A DNA stretch of 64,000 bases from Aquimarina aggregata (GTDB lineage Bacteria > Bacteroidota > Bacteroidia > Flavobacteriales > Flavobacteriaceae), in contig NZ_LQRT01000058.1 of the NCBI RefSeq assembly GCF_001632745.1, forward strand, positions 186,001 through 250,000, written 5' to 3'. Position 1 is the first letter of the stretch. Each line of letters begins with the position of its first letter. Both the position numbers and the translations under genes were made by a program. The notes below the pieces were generated by a model. The model had not been told where the DNA came from. It searched no databases and was given only the letters and a program-made list of their open reading frames with translations. Below are positions 1-9,515 of this stretch, one piece after another.

Positions 1-1182
1 GATCTCCCAGAATCGGTTCGTCAAGGACAACGACTAACAGGAATGAGTGCAGATCAAACTACATTTCCTATTGCCGCATCTACTATAGAATTTAAACAGT
101 ATGGTGAATCTCGCGCTTGGGTAAGTGATGCAATGCCATATTTATCCGAAGTTGTAGATGATATCTGTTTTATTAAATCAATGCAAACAGATGCTATTAA
201 TCATGATCCGGCAATAACTTTTTTTCAAACAGGAAGTCAACAACCAGGCAGACCATCGATAGGTTCATGGTTAAGTTATGGATTAGGTTCTGATAATGAT
301 AATTTGCCAACTTTTATTTCTCTGGTTTCCAAAAATGGAGGAGGACAACCATTGTATTCACGATTATGGGGTAATGGATTTTTGCCTACAGAACATCAAG
401 GCGTACAATTTCGTAGTGGTAAAGACCCAGTTTTATACCTTTCTGATCCAGAGAATTATGACGGGCATGATCGTCGTAATATGCTAGATTATTTAGGAAA
501 GCTTAATAGTATTCAAAACGATTCTTACGGTGATCCAGAAATTAATGCACGTATGTCACAATACGAAATGGCATTTAGAATGCAAACGTCTGTTCCTGAA
601 GTAACCGATATGAGTGATGAACCTGATTATATTTTTGAAATGTATGGTGAAGATAGTCGTGATCCAGGGACTTATGCTGCAAATTGCCTGTTGGGACGAA
701 AACTATTAGAAAAAGATGTGAAATTTGTACAGCTTTATCATCAAGGATGGGATCAACATCTTGGGTGTCCAGGAGGTGTGAAAATGAATTCTAAAAAGAC
801 AGACCAAGCTAATGCAGCATTAATTAAAGATCTTAAACAACGAGGAATGTTTGAAGATACATTGATCATTTGGGGCGGTGAATTTGGAAGAACTGTATAT
901 TCTCAAGGAAAATTAACAGCTTCTGATTATGGTCGAGATCATCACCCAAAAGCGTTTACAATGTTTATGGCTGGAGCAGGAGTAAAGCCAGGTTTCACAT
1001 ATGGAGAAACAGATGATTTTAGTTATAATGTGGTTAAAGATCCAGTGCATACGCATGATTTTCAAGCAACACTGCTACACTTATTTGGGATAGATCATGA
1101 ACGATTAATTTATAAGCATCAAGGACGTCGTTTTCGATTAACAGATGTTCATGGTCATGTTGTAAAGGATATTTTATCATAA
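1..1182 (+). CDS. DUF1501 domain protein (5' end outside window)
   Basis: The reading frame is open from base 1, so the methionine at base 43 is internal and the gene starts upstream of the window. The 393 visible residues match the C-terminal part of DUF1501 proteins, which belong to the alkaline phosphatase/sulfatase-like superfamily and are common in Planctomycetes and marine Bacteroidota. Visible landmarks are a conserved NHDPA stretch, the WGGEFGRT motif, and DHHPKAFTMFMAG near the end. No enzymatic activity has been clearly assigned to the family. It is followed at 89 nt by a Tat-exported propeller protein and then by a cytochrome c protein, an association like the DUF1501/DUF1549/DUF1553 clusters of Planctomycetes. 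The family call is fairly sure; the function is unknown. Confidence 0.8.
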   Translation, partial: DLPESVRQGQRLTGMSADQTTFPIAASTIEFKQYGESRAWVSDAMPYLSEVVDDICFIKSMQTDAINHDPAITFFQTGSQQPGRPSIGSWLSYGLGSDNDNLPTFISLVSKNGGGQPLYSRLWGNGFLPTEHQGVQFRSGKDPVLYLSDPENYDGHDRRNMLDYLGKLNSIQNDSYGDPEINARMSQYEMAFRMQTSVPEVTDMSDEPDYIFEMYGEDSRDPGTYAANCLLGRKLLEKDVKFVQLYHQGWDQHLGCPGGVKMNSKKTDQANAALIKDLKQRGMFEDTLIIWGGEFGRTVYSQGKLTASDYGRDHHPKAFTMFMAGAGVKPGFTYGETDDFSYNVVKDPVHTHDFQATLLHLFGIDHERLIYKHQGRRFRLTDVHGHVVKDILS

Positions 1183-1271
1183 GTAAAGTAACCGTATTAT
1201 AAAACGATATCAAGTTATATCAAGCCCTTAAGAAACAATCAATACAAATTGTATAAAAAAATCAATAACAA

Positions 1272-2381
1272 ATGAGCTCTAGAAGAAACTTTATTAAAAA
1301 TACTATGCTTGCAGGTACAGCATTATCTGCAACATCTTCCTTCGGGTTTAATATTTTAAAAGGAATTGCTCCAGACGATAATCAAATAATTGGTCATGGA
1401 GATTTTAAATATAAAGTGCATAGAGATTGGGCAAAAATGAGTGTGAGTCAAAACCCTATTTTCAATTGTCATGAGATGCAAATGGACTCTAAAGGGCGTT
1501 TACTCATGATTGGGGATCATACTGCTAACAATATGTTTGTTTTTGACAAATCGGGTAAATTATTAGACACCTGGGGGACTCGTTATCCTGGCGGACATGG
1601 ATTAACCTTGCATGATGAAGGAGGAGAAGATGTGTTGTATATATGTGATTCAGGATGGGGACAGGATAAAGAGGGAGTCTGGTTTGAACAAGGAGGTGTA
1701 GTACATAAAACTAAAACCGACGGAAAACTAATATTTACTTTTCCGGATCCTAGAACAATAGGCGTGTATACTCATGATATGAAATATATGCCCACAGAAA
1801 CATGTGTTGCTCCAAATGGCGATGTATATATTGCCGATGGGTATGGATCCAATTATGTACTTCAGTTTAATCATAAAGGCGAGTTTATAAGAAAGTTCGG
1901 AGGGATGAAGAATGAAAATCCTGCTCATAATTTAAACCAAACACATGGTGTTGCGATTGATTACCGAGATAAAAATAATCCCGTTGTGGTTTGTACTTCA
2001 AGAAATGAACATTCTTTTAAATGGTTCACTTTAGATGGAAAATATATAAAAACAGTACATATGCCAGGAGCTTTTGTATGTCGACCAGTATTAGATGAAG
2101 GTAATATTTATGCAGGTGTATGTTGGTCTACCACTAGAGAAGGTAAGAATTGGGTACGTGATACCGGGTTTGTAACCATTTTGGATGAAAATAATAAGGT
2201 AGTGTCAAATCCCGGAGGTGAAGAGCCTGTTTATAAAGATGGAAAACTTCAACAAATGTATCAAGCTAAAAAGCCGACTTTTAATCATGGCCATGATGTA
2301 TTCGTTGATGAAGATAAAAGTTTGTATATCTGTCAATGGAATGCCCATAGAACACCTCCAATTAAATTAGAAAGAGTATAA
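1272..2381 (+). CDS. Tat-exported NHL/six-bladed beta-propeller-like protein
   Basis: The N-terminus has the twin-arginine-like motif SSRRNFIK followed by a hydrophobic Ala/Leu/Thr-rich segment, so export of a folded protein by the Tat system is likely. The rest, about 330 residues, has repeated blade-like segments (for example GDHTANNMFVFD, CVAPNGDVYIADG, HDVFVDEDKSLYICQW) typical of NHL or peptidylamidoglycolate-lyase-like propellers. Such domains act as scaffolds, binding modules or lyases, and no specific activity can be given. It sits 18 nt before the next gene and so is probably co-transcribed with it. The propeller assignment is inferred from sequence texture. Confidence 0.65.
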   Translation: MSSRRNFIKNTMLAGTALSATSSFGFNILKGIAPDDNQIIGHGDFKYKVHRDWAKMSVSQNPIFNCHEMQMDSKGRLLMIGDHTANNMFVFDKSGKLLDTWGTRYPGGHGLTLHDEGGEDVLYICDSGWGQDKEGVWFEQGGVVHKTKTDGKLIFTFPDPRTIGVYTHDMKYMPTETCVAPNGDVYIADGYGSNYVLQFNHKGEFIRKFGGMKNENPAHNLNQTHGVAIDYRDKNNPVVVCTSRNEHSFKWFTLDGKYIKTVHMPGAFVCRPVLDEGNIYAGVCWSTTREGKNWVRDTGFVTILDENNKVVSNPGGEEPVYKDGKLQQMYQAKKPTFNHGHDVFVDEDKSLYICQWNAHRTPPIKLERV

Positions 2382-2399
2382 TCGTAGGAATTAGAATTT

Positions 2400-3785
2400 A
2401 TGAATGAAGTATCAGATATTGTATTGTTTTTTGGACGATTTCATCCTTTAGTAGTGCATTTACCTATTGGTTTTTTGTTTTTTGCCTTTATTCTGGAAGT
2501 TTATGGACGCTGGCAAAAAGATGATAAAATCAAATTAGCTATACCATTATCATTATTTTTAGGAGCAATTAGTGCATTAGTGGCTTGTGTTTTGGGATAT
2601 ATGTTATCCCTTAGTGGGGATTATGATCAAGGTGCTTTAGATACTCATTTTTGGTTTGGAATTGCAACAACCGTTATTGCTTTTGGGGCATGGCTAATTA
2701 GTAGCCGAAAATTAAAAGTAGAAGTATTAGAAAAAGGTAAAGCATATATAGCGACACTTGCATTGATAGTTGTGCTGTTAAGTATTACAGGGCATTACGG
2801 AGGGAATTTAACCCACGGATCTGATTATTTAACTGCTTATTTACCTTTTGGAAAGGAACAGAAAGAAAAATTAGTTGCCGTAACAAGTATTGAAGAAGCT
2901 CAGGTTTTTAATCATCTAGTAAATCCAATTTTACAGGATAAATGTGCAAGTTGTCATAATGCGTCTAAAAAGAAAGGGCAATTGTCTTTTGCAAGTAAAG
3001 AAGCCATACTAAAAGGAGGTAAATCAGGTGCTGCGTTCGTTGCAGGTGATGCTGGCGCTTCTGAAATGATTAGACGGGTGTTGTTAGATACTCATCATGA
3101 TGAATTTATGCCTCCAGAAGGTAAAACACCACTGACCAAAGAAGAAATTGCAATTATTGAATATTGGGTTAATACAGGTCAAGGCGATTTTGAAATTAAA
3201 TTCGGTAATATAGAATCAAGTGAAGAAATAAAACTTGCAGCTACCGAGATGTTAGGTTTAGATGCAAGTACTAAAGAAAGTATGGCTTTGGCAAATGTTC
3301 CTTCGCCTTCAGAAACAGATATAAAAACCTTAATAGATGCAGGTTTTAAAATACGAGAATTAGTTGCTGATTCAAATCTATTTGATGTTATTTTACCGGC
3401 GGGTACAATTAATCAAGAGAATATTACTGACGTAAAAATAAAATTAGAACTTCTTAAGCCTTTAAAAAAGAATATTATTTGGCTTTCTGTAGGTGATAAT
3501 AATATCTCGGATAATGATTTAAGTATTTTCGATGGTTTTGAGAATTTACAGTTGTTAAAACTAGAAAAAAACCCGATTACGGATAAAGGAATATCCTTGT
3601 GCCCAGAATTGAAAAAACTAACAGCACTAAATCTTTTTGGAACTAAGGTTTCTAAATCCTCATTAGAACTATTAAATAAATTTCCGAAATTAGAAAAATT
3701 GTACGTTTGGAATACGAATATCACAAAAGAAGATGTGCAAGCTTATCGAACTCAAAATAATTCTGAAGTTACTGTAAATTTATAG
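2400..3785 (+). CDS. Membrane-anchored cytochrome c with leucine-rich C-terminus
   Basis: The N-terminal 150 residues contain about four membrane segments of the DUF2231 type, beginning with GRFHPLVVHLPIGF. A single class I heme-binding motif CASCH starts at about residue 182, with a likely axial Met in FMPPEGKTPL, as in the planctomycete cytochrome C domain. The last 150 residues form leucine-rich-like repeats (ENLQLLKLEKNPITDKG, KLTALNLFGTKV, PKLEKLYVWNTNI). This architecture is common in marine Bacteroidota and Planctomycetes beside DUF1501 genes. It probably carries electrons at the membrane for an unknown oxidoreductase. The domain order is clear; the biological role is not known. Confidence 0.75.
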   Translation: MNEVSDIVLFFGRFHPLVVHLPIGFLFFAFILEVYGRWQKDDKIKLAIPLSLFLGAISALVACVLGYMLSLSGDYDQGALDTHFWFGIATTVIAFGAWLISSRKLKVEVLEKGKAYIATLALIVVLLSITGHYGGNLTHGSDYLTAYLPFGKEQKEKLVAVTSIEEAQVFNHLVNPILQDKCASCHNASKKKGQLSFASKEAILKGGKSGAAFVAGDAGASEMIRRVLLDTHHDEFMPPEGKTPLTKEEIAIIEYWVNTGQGDFEIKFGNIESSEEIKLAATEMLGLDASTKESMALANVPSPSETDIKTLIDAGFKIRELVADSNLFDVILPAGTINQENITDVKIKLELLKPLKKNIIWLSVGDNNISDNDLSIFDGFENLQLLKLEKNPITDKGISLCPELKKLTALNLFGTKVSKSSLELLNKFPKLEKLYVWNTNITKEDVQAYRTQNNSEVTVNL

Positions 3786-3991
3786 TTAAAGAAATTTAAA
3801 TACGTTATAAAATAACTCTAGTTTTTAAAAATGTACTAATATTTTGTATAAGAAAGATTAACGAAAACAAATTCATAAGTTTAAGTAGAAAATTAAATAA
3901 ATAGTTTAATTTTTTAAGAGATAATATGTTTCTTGTATGCAATAGTGATTTATGCATACAAAATTATCCTTTGATTACTAAAATTATACTT

Positions 3992-6421
3992 ATGAATTCC
4001 TACTTAAAGATGCTAAGTTGTTTTCTGATAGTTACTTGTTTTATCAGTTGTAAAGACACAAGAATTCATACTGCTAAAACATGGAAAATCAATGATGGAT
4101 GGAAATTTATACAAAAAGATGTACCCAATGCAAAGGAAATTAATTTTGATGATAGTACTTGGACTACAGTAGAGTTACCACATGATTGGAGTATTTCAAA
4201 ACCTTTTTCTAAACAAAACCCTTCCTTCTCAAGAGGTGCTTGGCTCCCTACAGGGATTTCATATTACAGAAAACATTTAGATATATCAGATATTGGAACA
4301 GATCAAAAAGTATTTGTTCATTTTGAAGGAGCATATCGAAATGCCGAAGTATGGTTTAATGCACATTATTTAGGGAAAAGACCTTCTGGTTATAGTGCGT
4401 TTGAATACGAGATCACCAAATTTATAGATAGAACATCAAAAAACATTCTTACTGTAAAATTAGATAATTCAGAACAACCTGGATCTAGATGGTATTCTGG
4501 TAATGGAATTTATCGTGATGTTTTTTTAAAGGTTAAAAACTCTATTTATATTCCCACATGGGCTACGTACGTTACCACGCCAAAAGTATCAAAACAAAGT
4601 GCAACTCTTAATGTTAAGTCAGAGGTTGTTAACGTAGATGATAAAACTAGAAAACTTGAACTTAGAGTTTCGGTTTTGGATACTAGGGGAAAAGAGATAA
4701 TTCAAGATCAAAAATATATAGCTGTACAAGGAGGTAAAAAGTATGCCTTAGATTTAGATTTAGAAATTAAAAAGCCCCTTTTGTGGCATATAAATGATCC
4801 TGATCTTTATAATATTAGATTAGAGCTTTTTGAAAAAGAAAAAAGTGTAGATAAGGATTCTGTTAGGGTTGGTATTCGTAAAATGGAATATACTGTTGAT
4901 AAAGGTTTTGTACTAAATGATGATCCGATAAAAATAAAAGGAGTTTGTTTACATCATGATGCGGGACCATTAGGAGCAGCTGCTAGAAAAACAAGTTATG
5001 AGAGACAAATTCGTATTTTGAAAGAAATGGGAGCAAATGCGGTTCGAACCGCACATAATCCCTTTGATTCAGAGTTTTTAGATACCTGTGATGAAATGGG
5101 AATGCTTGTTATGAATGAGGCGTTTGATGAGTGGGAAGTGGTAAAGAAACCCCAGACATTTAGAGAAAAAGGAAATAAAGTAAGAATTCCAGTTAAATAT
5201 TATGCGCATTTATTTAAAGAATGGGCTAATAAAGACTTAAAAGATTTTATACTTAGAGATCGAAATCATCCCAGTATTTTTATGTGGAGTATTGGCAATG
5301 AGATTGATCAAATGCGAGATGAATCTGGAGTTGCCATTGCTAAAAGGCTTATGGATATAGTTCATCAATATGATAACCGACCTGCAACATGTGGGGTAAA
5401 TGGATACGGTTGGGGTGATTGGCCACACGAACCAGCGGTGGCTCAAATAGATATTCCAGGCTATAATTATGCAAAAGGCGAAAATTATGATAAAGAACAT
5501 CGTGATTTTCCTAATCGAAAAATGATTGTAACCGAACATACTTCGGCCCAAATGATTGCAAATAGAGGCGAATATTACCCTTTTAAAAGCGTGGAATCTT
5601 CTTTGCAATTAGATTTGCCTATATCGCATACAGATACTCAAAAATTTCTGAAGAATAGAAAAGCGTATGAACAGGGCATGAAAGCATGGATAGATGTTAA
5701 AAATAGACCTTTCGTTATGGGAGAGTTTATTTGGACAGGATGGGATTATCTCGGAGAAACTATTCCCTATTCTTGGCCTGCGAGATCGTCTAGTTTTGGT
5801 GTTGTAGATTTAGCGGGGTTTCCTAAGGATGGATATTATTATTATCAATCACAATGGACAAGTAGTCCAATGATTCACTTATTTCCTCATTGGAATTGGC
5901 AAGGACATGAAGGAGAAAAAATGCATCTAAATGTGTTCTCAAATACGCAAGAAGTAGAGCTTTTTGTTAATGAAGTTTCTCAAGGAAGAAAAACAAACGA
6001 TTTAAATAGTACCAAAATGTTAACTTGGGAAGTGGTATATCAACCTGGTAATGTAAAAGTTGTGGGATACAATTCAGGAAAAATGATAACTCAAGAAACA
6101 TTAAATACAGTTGGTGATATTAGCTCGTTAGAACTTGAAGTAACTGATAATACCGAAATTACATATATAGAAGTAAAAGCCTTGGATAAAGATGCGAACT
6201 TTATACCAACAGCAAATCATAAGATAAATTTTAAGATTGAAAATGCCGAATTATTGGGTGTGGCAAACGGTAATAATCGAAGTCTTGAACCCTTCGTAGC
6301 TTCTTTTAGAAAACTTTATAACGGTAAAGCAATCATCATTTTGAAAAAAAATAACTCTAATAAACCTGGAAAAGTTATTGTAAGTACCGATGGGATACCA
6401 GAGGTTGATATCACCTTTTAA
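3992..6421 (+). CDS. GH2 family beta-galactosidase-like lipoprotein
   Basis: A retaining glycoside hydrolase with the GH2 order: jelly-roll sugar-binding domain, Ig-like domain, TIM barrel (about residues 300-590) and further Ig-like domains. The acid/base Glu is in WSIGNE (about residue 437) and the likely nucleophile Glu in VTEHTS (about residue 515). I chose the ATG at 3992 rather than the one at 3926 because it gives a short lipoprotein signal ending in FISC; the longer start adds an unlikely 22-residue extension. It likely removes beta-linked D-galactose from galactan oligosaccharides in the periplasm or at the membrane. SGNH and sulfatase genes follow on the same strand. The exact linkage cannot be told from sequence. 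Confidence 0.88.
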   Translation: MNSYLKMLSCFLIVTCFISCKDTRIHTAKTWKINDGWKFIQKDVPNAKEINFDDSTWTTVELPHDWSISKPFSKQNPSFSRGAWLPTGISYYRKHLDISDIGTDQKVFVHFEGAYRNAEVWFNAHYLGKRPSGYSAFEYEITKFIDRTSKNILTVKLDNSEQPGSRWYSGNGIYRDVFLKVKNSIYIPTWATYVTTPKVSKQSATLNVKSEVVNVDDKTRKLELRVSVLDTRGKEIIQDQKYIAVQGGKKYALDLDLEIKKPLLWHINDPDLYNIRLELFEKEKSVDKDSVRVGIRKMEYTVDKGFVLNDDPIKIKGVCLHHDAGPLGAAARKTSYERQIRILKEMGANAVRTAHNPFDSEFLDTCDEMGMLVMNEAFDEWEVVKKPQTFREKGNKVRIPVKYYAHLFKEWANKDLKDFILRDRNHPSIFMWSIGNEIDQMRDESGVAIAKRLMDIVHQYDNRPATCGVNGYGWGDWPHEPAVAQIDIPGYNYAKGENYDKEHRDFPNRKMIVTEHTSAQMIANRGEYYPFKSVESSLQLDLPISHTDTQKFLKNRKAYEQGMKAWIDVKNRPFVMGEFIWTGWDYLGETIPYSWPARSSSFGVVDLAGFPKDGYYYYQSQWTSSPMIHLFPHWNWQGHEGEKMHLNVFSNTQEVELFVNEVSQGRKTNDLNSTKMLTWEVVYQPGNVKVVGYNSGKMITQETLNTVGDISSLELEVTDNTEITYIEVKALDKDANFIPTANHKINFKIENAELLGVANGNNRSLEPFVASFRKLYNGKAIIILKKNNSNKPGKVIVSTDGIPEVDITF

Positions 6422-6503
6422 TAGAAGGTAATTGTAACGATAATTAATTTAAGATCTAAAAATGTTTTTTCTATAATTCTAAAAATAATAAGCCAAAATA
6501 CCC

Positions 6504-7250
6504 ATGAAAATAGTAGTAAAAATAGCATTGTTCTGTATTACTTTGATTATAATTAGTTGCAAGAATCAAACGGGATATGTATTAGAAGATAATACCATTG
6601 TAGCGTGTATAGGAGATAGTATAACCTACGGAAGTAAACAAGGCTATGTTGAATACCTTCAAAAGTATGCAGATAAGAATAAAAGCAATAAGATTACCTT
6701 CTTAAATTGGGGAAAGAATAGCGAAACTATTACTGGACTTACAGAAAACGATCATCCAGGACCAAGACCGTTTTTATTTGATAGAATAGATAGTTTATTA
6801 AAACAAACTCCTAAACCTGATGTAGTGACATTTTGCTACGGTATGAATTGTGGGATTTATGGATTACCATCAGAAGAGTTATTTCAGAGATTTAGAAACG
6901 GATTAACACAATTTCTAGATATAATGAAAGGACATGAAATAGATGTTGTTTTAATAACTCCTCCACCATTAGCTCTCAAGACAGCTATTAAGCATGGTAG
7001 AGAAATGATTTCAACTGGAAATTATGGCTATAAAAACCCCTATGAAAACTATAATGATGAAGTAATTAAAGAATTTAAAAAAATAGTTTTAGAAATTGAA
7101 CATCCAGCAATATTAACAAGAATTGATATAAATACTCCTTTAATACAAAATATTGATAAAGCATATGGCAAAGACCCAATACACCCAAATTCTTTTGGAA
7201 ATATGGTAATTGCAGAAACTATGTCTAAAGTATTACTAGAAGAAGAATGA
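6504..7250 (+). CDS. SGNH/GDSL-family hydrolase lipoprotein
   Basis: A 248-residue lipoprotein with signal and lipobox IIISC. It has the block I motif GDSITYG containing the catalytic Ser, a GKNSE stretch and the late catalytic pair in DPIHPNSFGN. SGNH hydrolases of this size near polysaccharide genes are mostly esterases that remove acetyl or similar groups, though some other members of the fold act differently. It lies between a GH2 (82 nt upstream) and a sulfatase (97 nt downstream), which suggests removal of a substituent from the same glycan. The substrate is unknown. It is only distantly similar to the second SGNH protein at 28310-29401, which has an extra N-terminal domain. Confidence 0.8.
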   Translation: MKIVVKIALFCITLIIISCKNQTGYVLEDNTIVACIGDSITYGSKQGYVEYLQKYADKNKSNKITFLNWGKNSETITGLTENDHPGPRPFLFDRIDSLLKQTPKPDVVTFCYGMNCGIYGLPSEELFQRFRNGLTQFLDIMKGHEIDVVLITPPPLALKTAIKHGREMISTGNYGYKNPYENYNDEVIKEFKKIVLEIEHPAILTRIDINTPLIQNIDKAYGKDPIHPNSFGNMVIAETMSKVLLEEE

Positions 7251-7347
7251 TTTTTTAACCATTTGTGCTATACTATAAATCATCTTTTTAGGAAGAGTAG
7301 TATTATATTTTAGGATATTTGATAGAGACTTCTATAGATCAATAATT

Positions 7348-9036
7348 ATGTATAAACTTATTAATTTTTTTGCCGTAACCTTATTTGTAGGAATAGGGTT
7401 TATTTCGTGTAAAACAGAACCTAAAAGTAAAACCGTTATTAAAAAACAAAAGCCAAATATTATTTATATTATGGCAGATGATCATACCACGCAAGCATTT
7501 GGGGTTTATGGTAGTAGATTAGCGGACTTAAACCCAACACCTACACTAGATAAAATGGCAAAAGAAGGGATGATATTTGATAATTGTTTCGTTAATAATT
7601 CTATTTGTGTACCTAGTAGAGCTGCTATTATTACAGGACAAAGGGCACAAACAAGTGGAGTGATTGATCTAGAAGGTGTATTACCTCAAGAGAAACAATA
7701 TCTACCCAAAGAGATGAAAAAGCTGGGATATCAGACTGCAATTGTTGGGAAATGGCATTTACATGAAGAACCAGCCGCATTCGACTACTATAAAGTATTA
7801 CCTGTTCAAGGAAAATATTTCAATCCAGACTTTAGAATACAAGGGGATAAACCATGGCCACAGAATGTAGTAAAAACTAAAGGACACTCCTCTGATATCA
7901 TAACAGATAGTACTTTAGATTGGTTAAAAAAGAAAAGAGACCCTAGTAAACCATTCTTTTTAATGCATCACTTTAAAGCTCCGCATGATGATTTTGAAAA
8001 TGCACCCAGATATAATGAATACTTAAAAGATACATTTATACCAGAACCTAGAAGTCTATATGAAAATGATAATCACGGATCTATTGCTACAAGAGGTAAA
8101 AATGATTCTTTAACTCGAGTGATAGCATCTTCGGTTTCTAGAAGAAATATCATAAGAAATCAGGCTATGAATATTTACCCTGAAAAAGAAATCTATAAAA
8201 AGTATGGAGTAGCTCAAGAGATTCCCATTACCAAACACACAAGATTTAATAATACAAAAGAAGAAAAAGAATATACCAGTACAGTGTATCAGGACTATCT
8301 GAAAAAATATTTAAGATGTGTAAAAGGCGTAGATGATAATGTAAAACGCTTATTAGATTATTTAGAAGAAGAAGGGATATTAGATAACACAATAATCGTT
8401 TATACAGGTGATCAAGGATTTATGCTAGGAGAGCATGATTATATAGATAAAAGGTGGATGTACGATGAATCAATGAGAATGCCTTTTTTTGTACGATACC
8501 CCAAATCAATCAAAGCTAATAGTCGGACTGATGCAATTATCAATAACACCGATTTTGCTCCTACACTTATTACAATGGCTGGAGGAGAACAACCAAAATA
8601 TATGCAAGGAAAAAGCTTTAAAACTATATTAGAGACTGGTGAAGAACCAAAAGATTGGCAAAAGGCAACATATTATAGATATTGGATGCACTTGGCACAC
8701 CGACATGGTAATCCCGCACATTTTGGTATTCGCACTAAAGCGTATAAGTTAATTTTTTATTATGGAAAATATTGGGTAGATACAGATAATCCCAATGCAG
8801 AGTGGAATAAAAAGAGTTGGGGTAATGATTTTACTAGGCATACACCTGTAGCTTGGGAATTTTATGATCTAAAAAAAGATCCTAAAGAAATGAATAATGC
8901 TTATAAAGACGATAAATATGCTGAGGTAATTGCAGATTTGAAAAATCAATTGTTAAATATGCGTAAGGATTTAAATGAGACAGATGTTAACTACCCTCAT
9001 ATCCAAAAGGTTATTGATCAACATTGGAATGATTAA
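7348..9036 (+). CDS. S1-family formylglycine sulfatase lipoprotein
   Basis: A 562-residue type I sulfatase. After the lipoprotein signal (FISC) comes the metal-binding segment IIYIMADDH, then the formylglycine motif ICVPSR (Cys about residue 87, C-x-P-S-R), GKWHLH, and the later calcium-ligand segment TGDQGFMLGEHD. The Cys-type motif requires a formylglycine-generating enzyme, not encoded in this window. It would hydrolyse a sulfate ester on a glycan in the periplasm. It is the last gene of the 3992-9036 run and is followed by a strong convergent terminator. The S1 subfamily, and hence which sulfate position, cannot be told by eye. Confidence 0.93.
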   Translation: MYKLINFFAVTLFVGIGFISCKTEPKSKTVIKKQKPNIIYIMADDHTTQAFGVYGSRLADLNPTPTLDKMAKEGMIFDNCFVNNSICVPSRAAIITGQRAQTSGVIDLEGVLPQEKQYLPKEMKKLGYQTAIVGKWHLHEEPAAFDYYKVLPVQGKYFNPDFRIQGDKPWPQNVVKTKGHSSDIITDSTLDWLKKKRDPSKPFFLMHHFKAPHDDFENAPRYNEYLKDTFIPEPRSLYENDNHGSIATRGKNDSLTRVIASSVSRRNIIRNQAMNIYPEKEIYKKYGVAQEIPITKHTRFNNTKEEKEYTSTVYQDYLKKYLRCVKGVDDNVKRLLDYLEEEGILDNTIIVYTGDQGFMLGEHDYIDKRWMYDESMRMPFFVRYPKSIKANSRTDAIINNTDFAPTLITMAGGEQPKYMQGKSFKTILETGEEPKDWQKATYYRYWMHLAHRHGNPAHFGIRTKAYKLIFYYGKYWVDTDNPNAEWNKKSWGNDFTRHTPVAWEFYDLKKDPKEMNNAYKDDKYAEVIADLKNQLLNMRKDLNETDVNYPHIQKVIDQHWND

Positions 9037-9107
9037 TAATCAATAAAAGTAAAATCATCTTTATAAAGAATTGATTGCTAATTACTGATAAGAATAATAG
9101 GGTATAA

Positions 9108-9135
9108 AAAAGCCTGAGATTAATCTCAGGCTTTT
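9108..9135. terminator. Bidirectional intrinsic terminator
   Basis: A perfect inverted repeat centred at about 9121/9122 (arms AAGCCTGAGATT and complement) is flanked by A-runs on the left and T-runs on the right, so it can terminate both the sulfatase on the plus strand and the sugar operon on the minus strand. Confidence 0.85.
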
Positions 9136-9165
9136 CTAATTATATAGTATTGAAATCTCTTTTTC

Positions 9166-9507
9166 TTATAATTGAAAGACTTTCTCCATCATGATCCATT
9201 TCTCACCATCTTTTGCCCAAGGCAATCCTTGTTGGTATTTCCACATAAGTTGTTCCCATTCTTGTACTTTAGGATTATCGGCATCCATTTTGGCTTTTTT
9301 CTCGGGATCAAATGTCTCATCTACTTCCATAATCATAAACATACGATTACCGGTTAAGTAAATCTGCATATCTATAATGCCAGCGTCTTTAATACTTTTA
9401 GTAATTTCTGGCCATGCATTACCAGCAGCATGATACTCTTTATATTCTTCAATAAGTTTTGGATTGTCTTTAAGATCACAAGACAAACAAAATCTTTGTG
9501 TTTTCAT
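9166..9507 (-). CDS. L-rhamnose/L-fucose-type mutarotase (DUF718)
   Basis: A 113-residue cytoplasmic protein of the RhaM-like (DUF718) family, which interconverts anomers of deoxy-L-sugars. Seen are the opening KTQRFCLSCDLK, the conserved His in EYHAAGNAWPEI, and the ending EWEQLMWKYQQGLPWAKDGEKW. It is the last gene of the ten-gene minus-strand operon, 8 nt after the FucP-type permease. Because the other enzymes of the operon point to a 6-hydroxy sugar acid pathway, the natural substrate may be L-galactose rather than L-rhamnose or L-fucose; that is an inference. The family assignment is firm. Confidence 0.85.
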   Translation of the reverse strand: MKTQRFCLSCDLKDNPKLIEEYKEYHAAGNAWPEITKSIKDAGIIDMQIYLTGNRMFMIMEVDETFDPEKKAKMDADNPKVQEWEQLMWKYQQGLPWAKDGEKWIMMEKVFQL

Positions 9508-9515
9508 AACGTTTA

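Noticed and set aside
3926-3991. Upstream ATG of the first GH2 gene
   Set aside because: The 22-residue extension is not signal-like, while the start at 3992 gives a clean lipoprotein signal.
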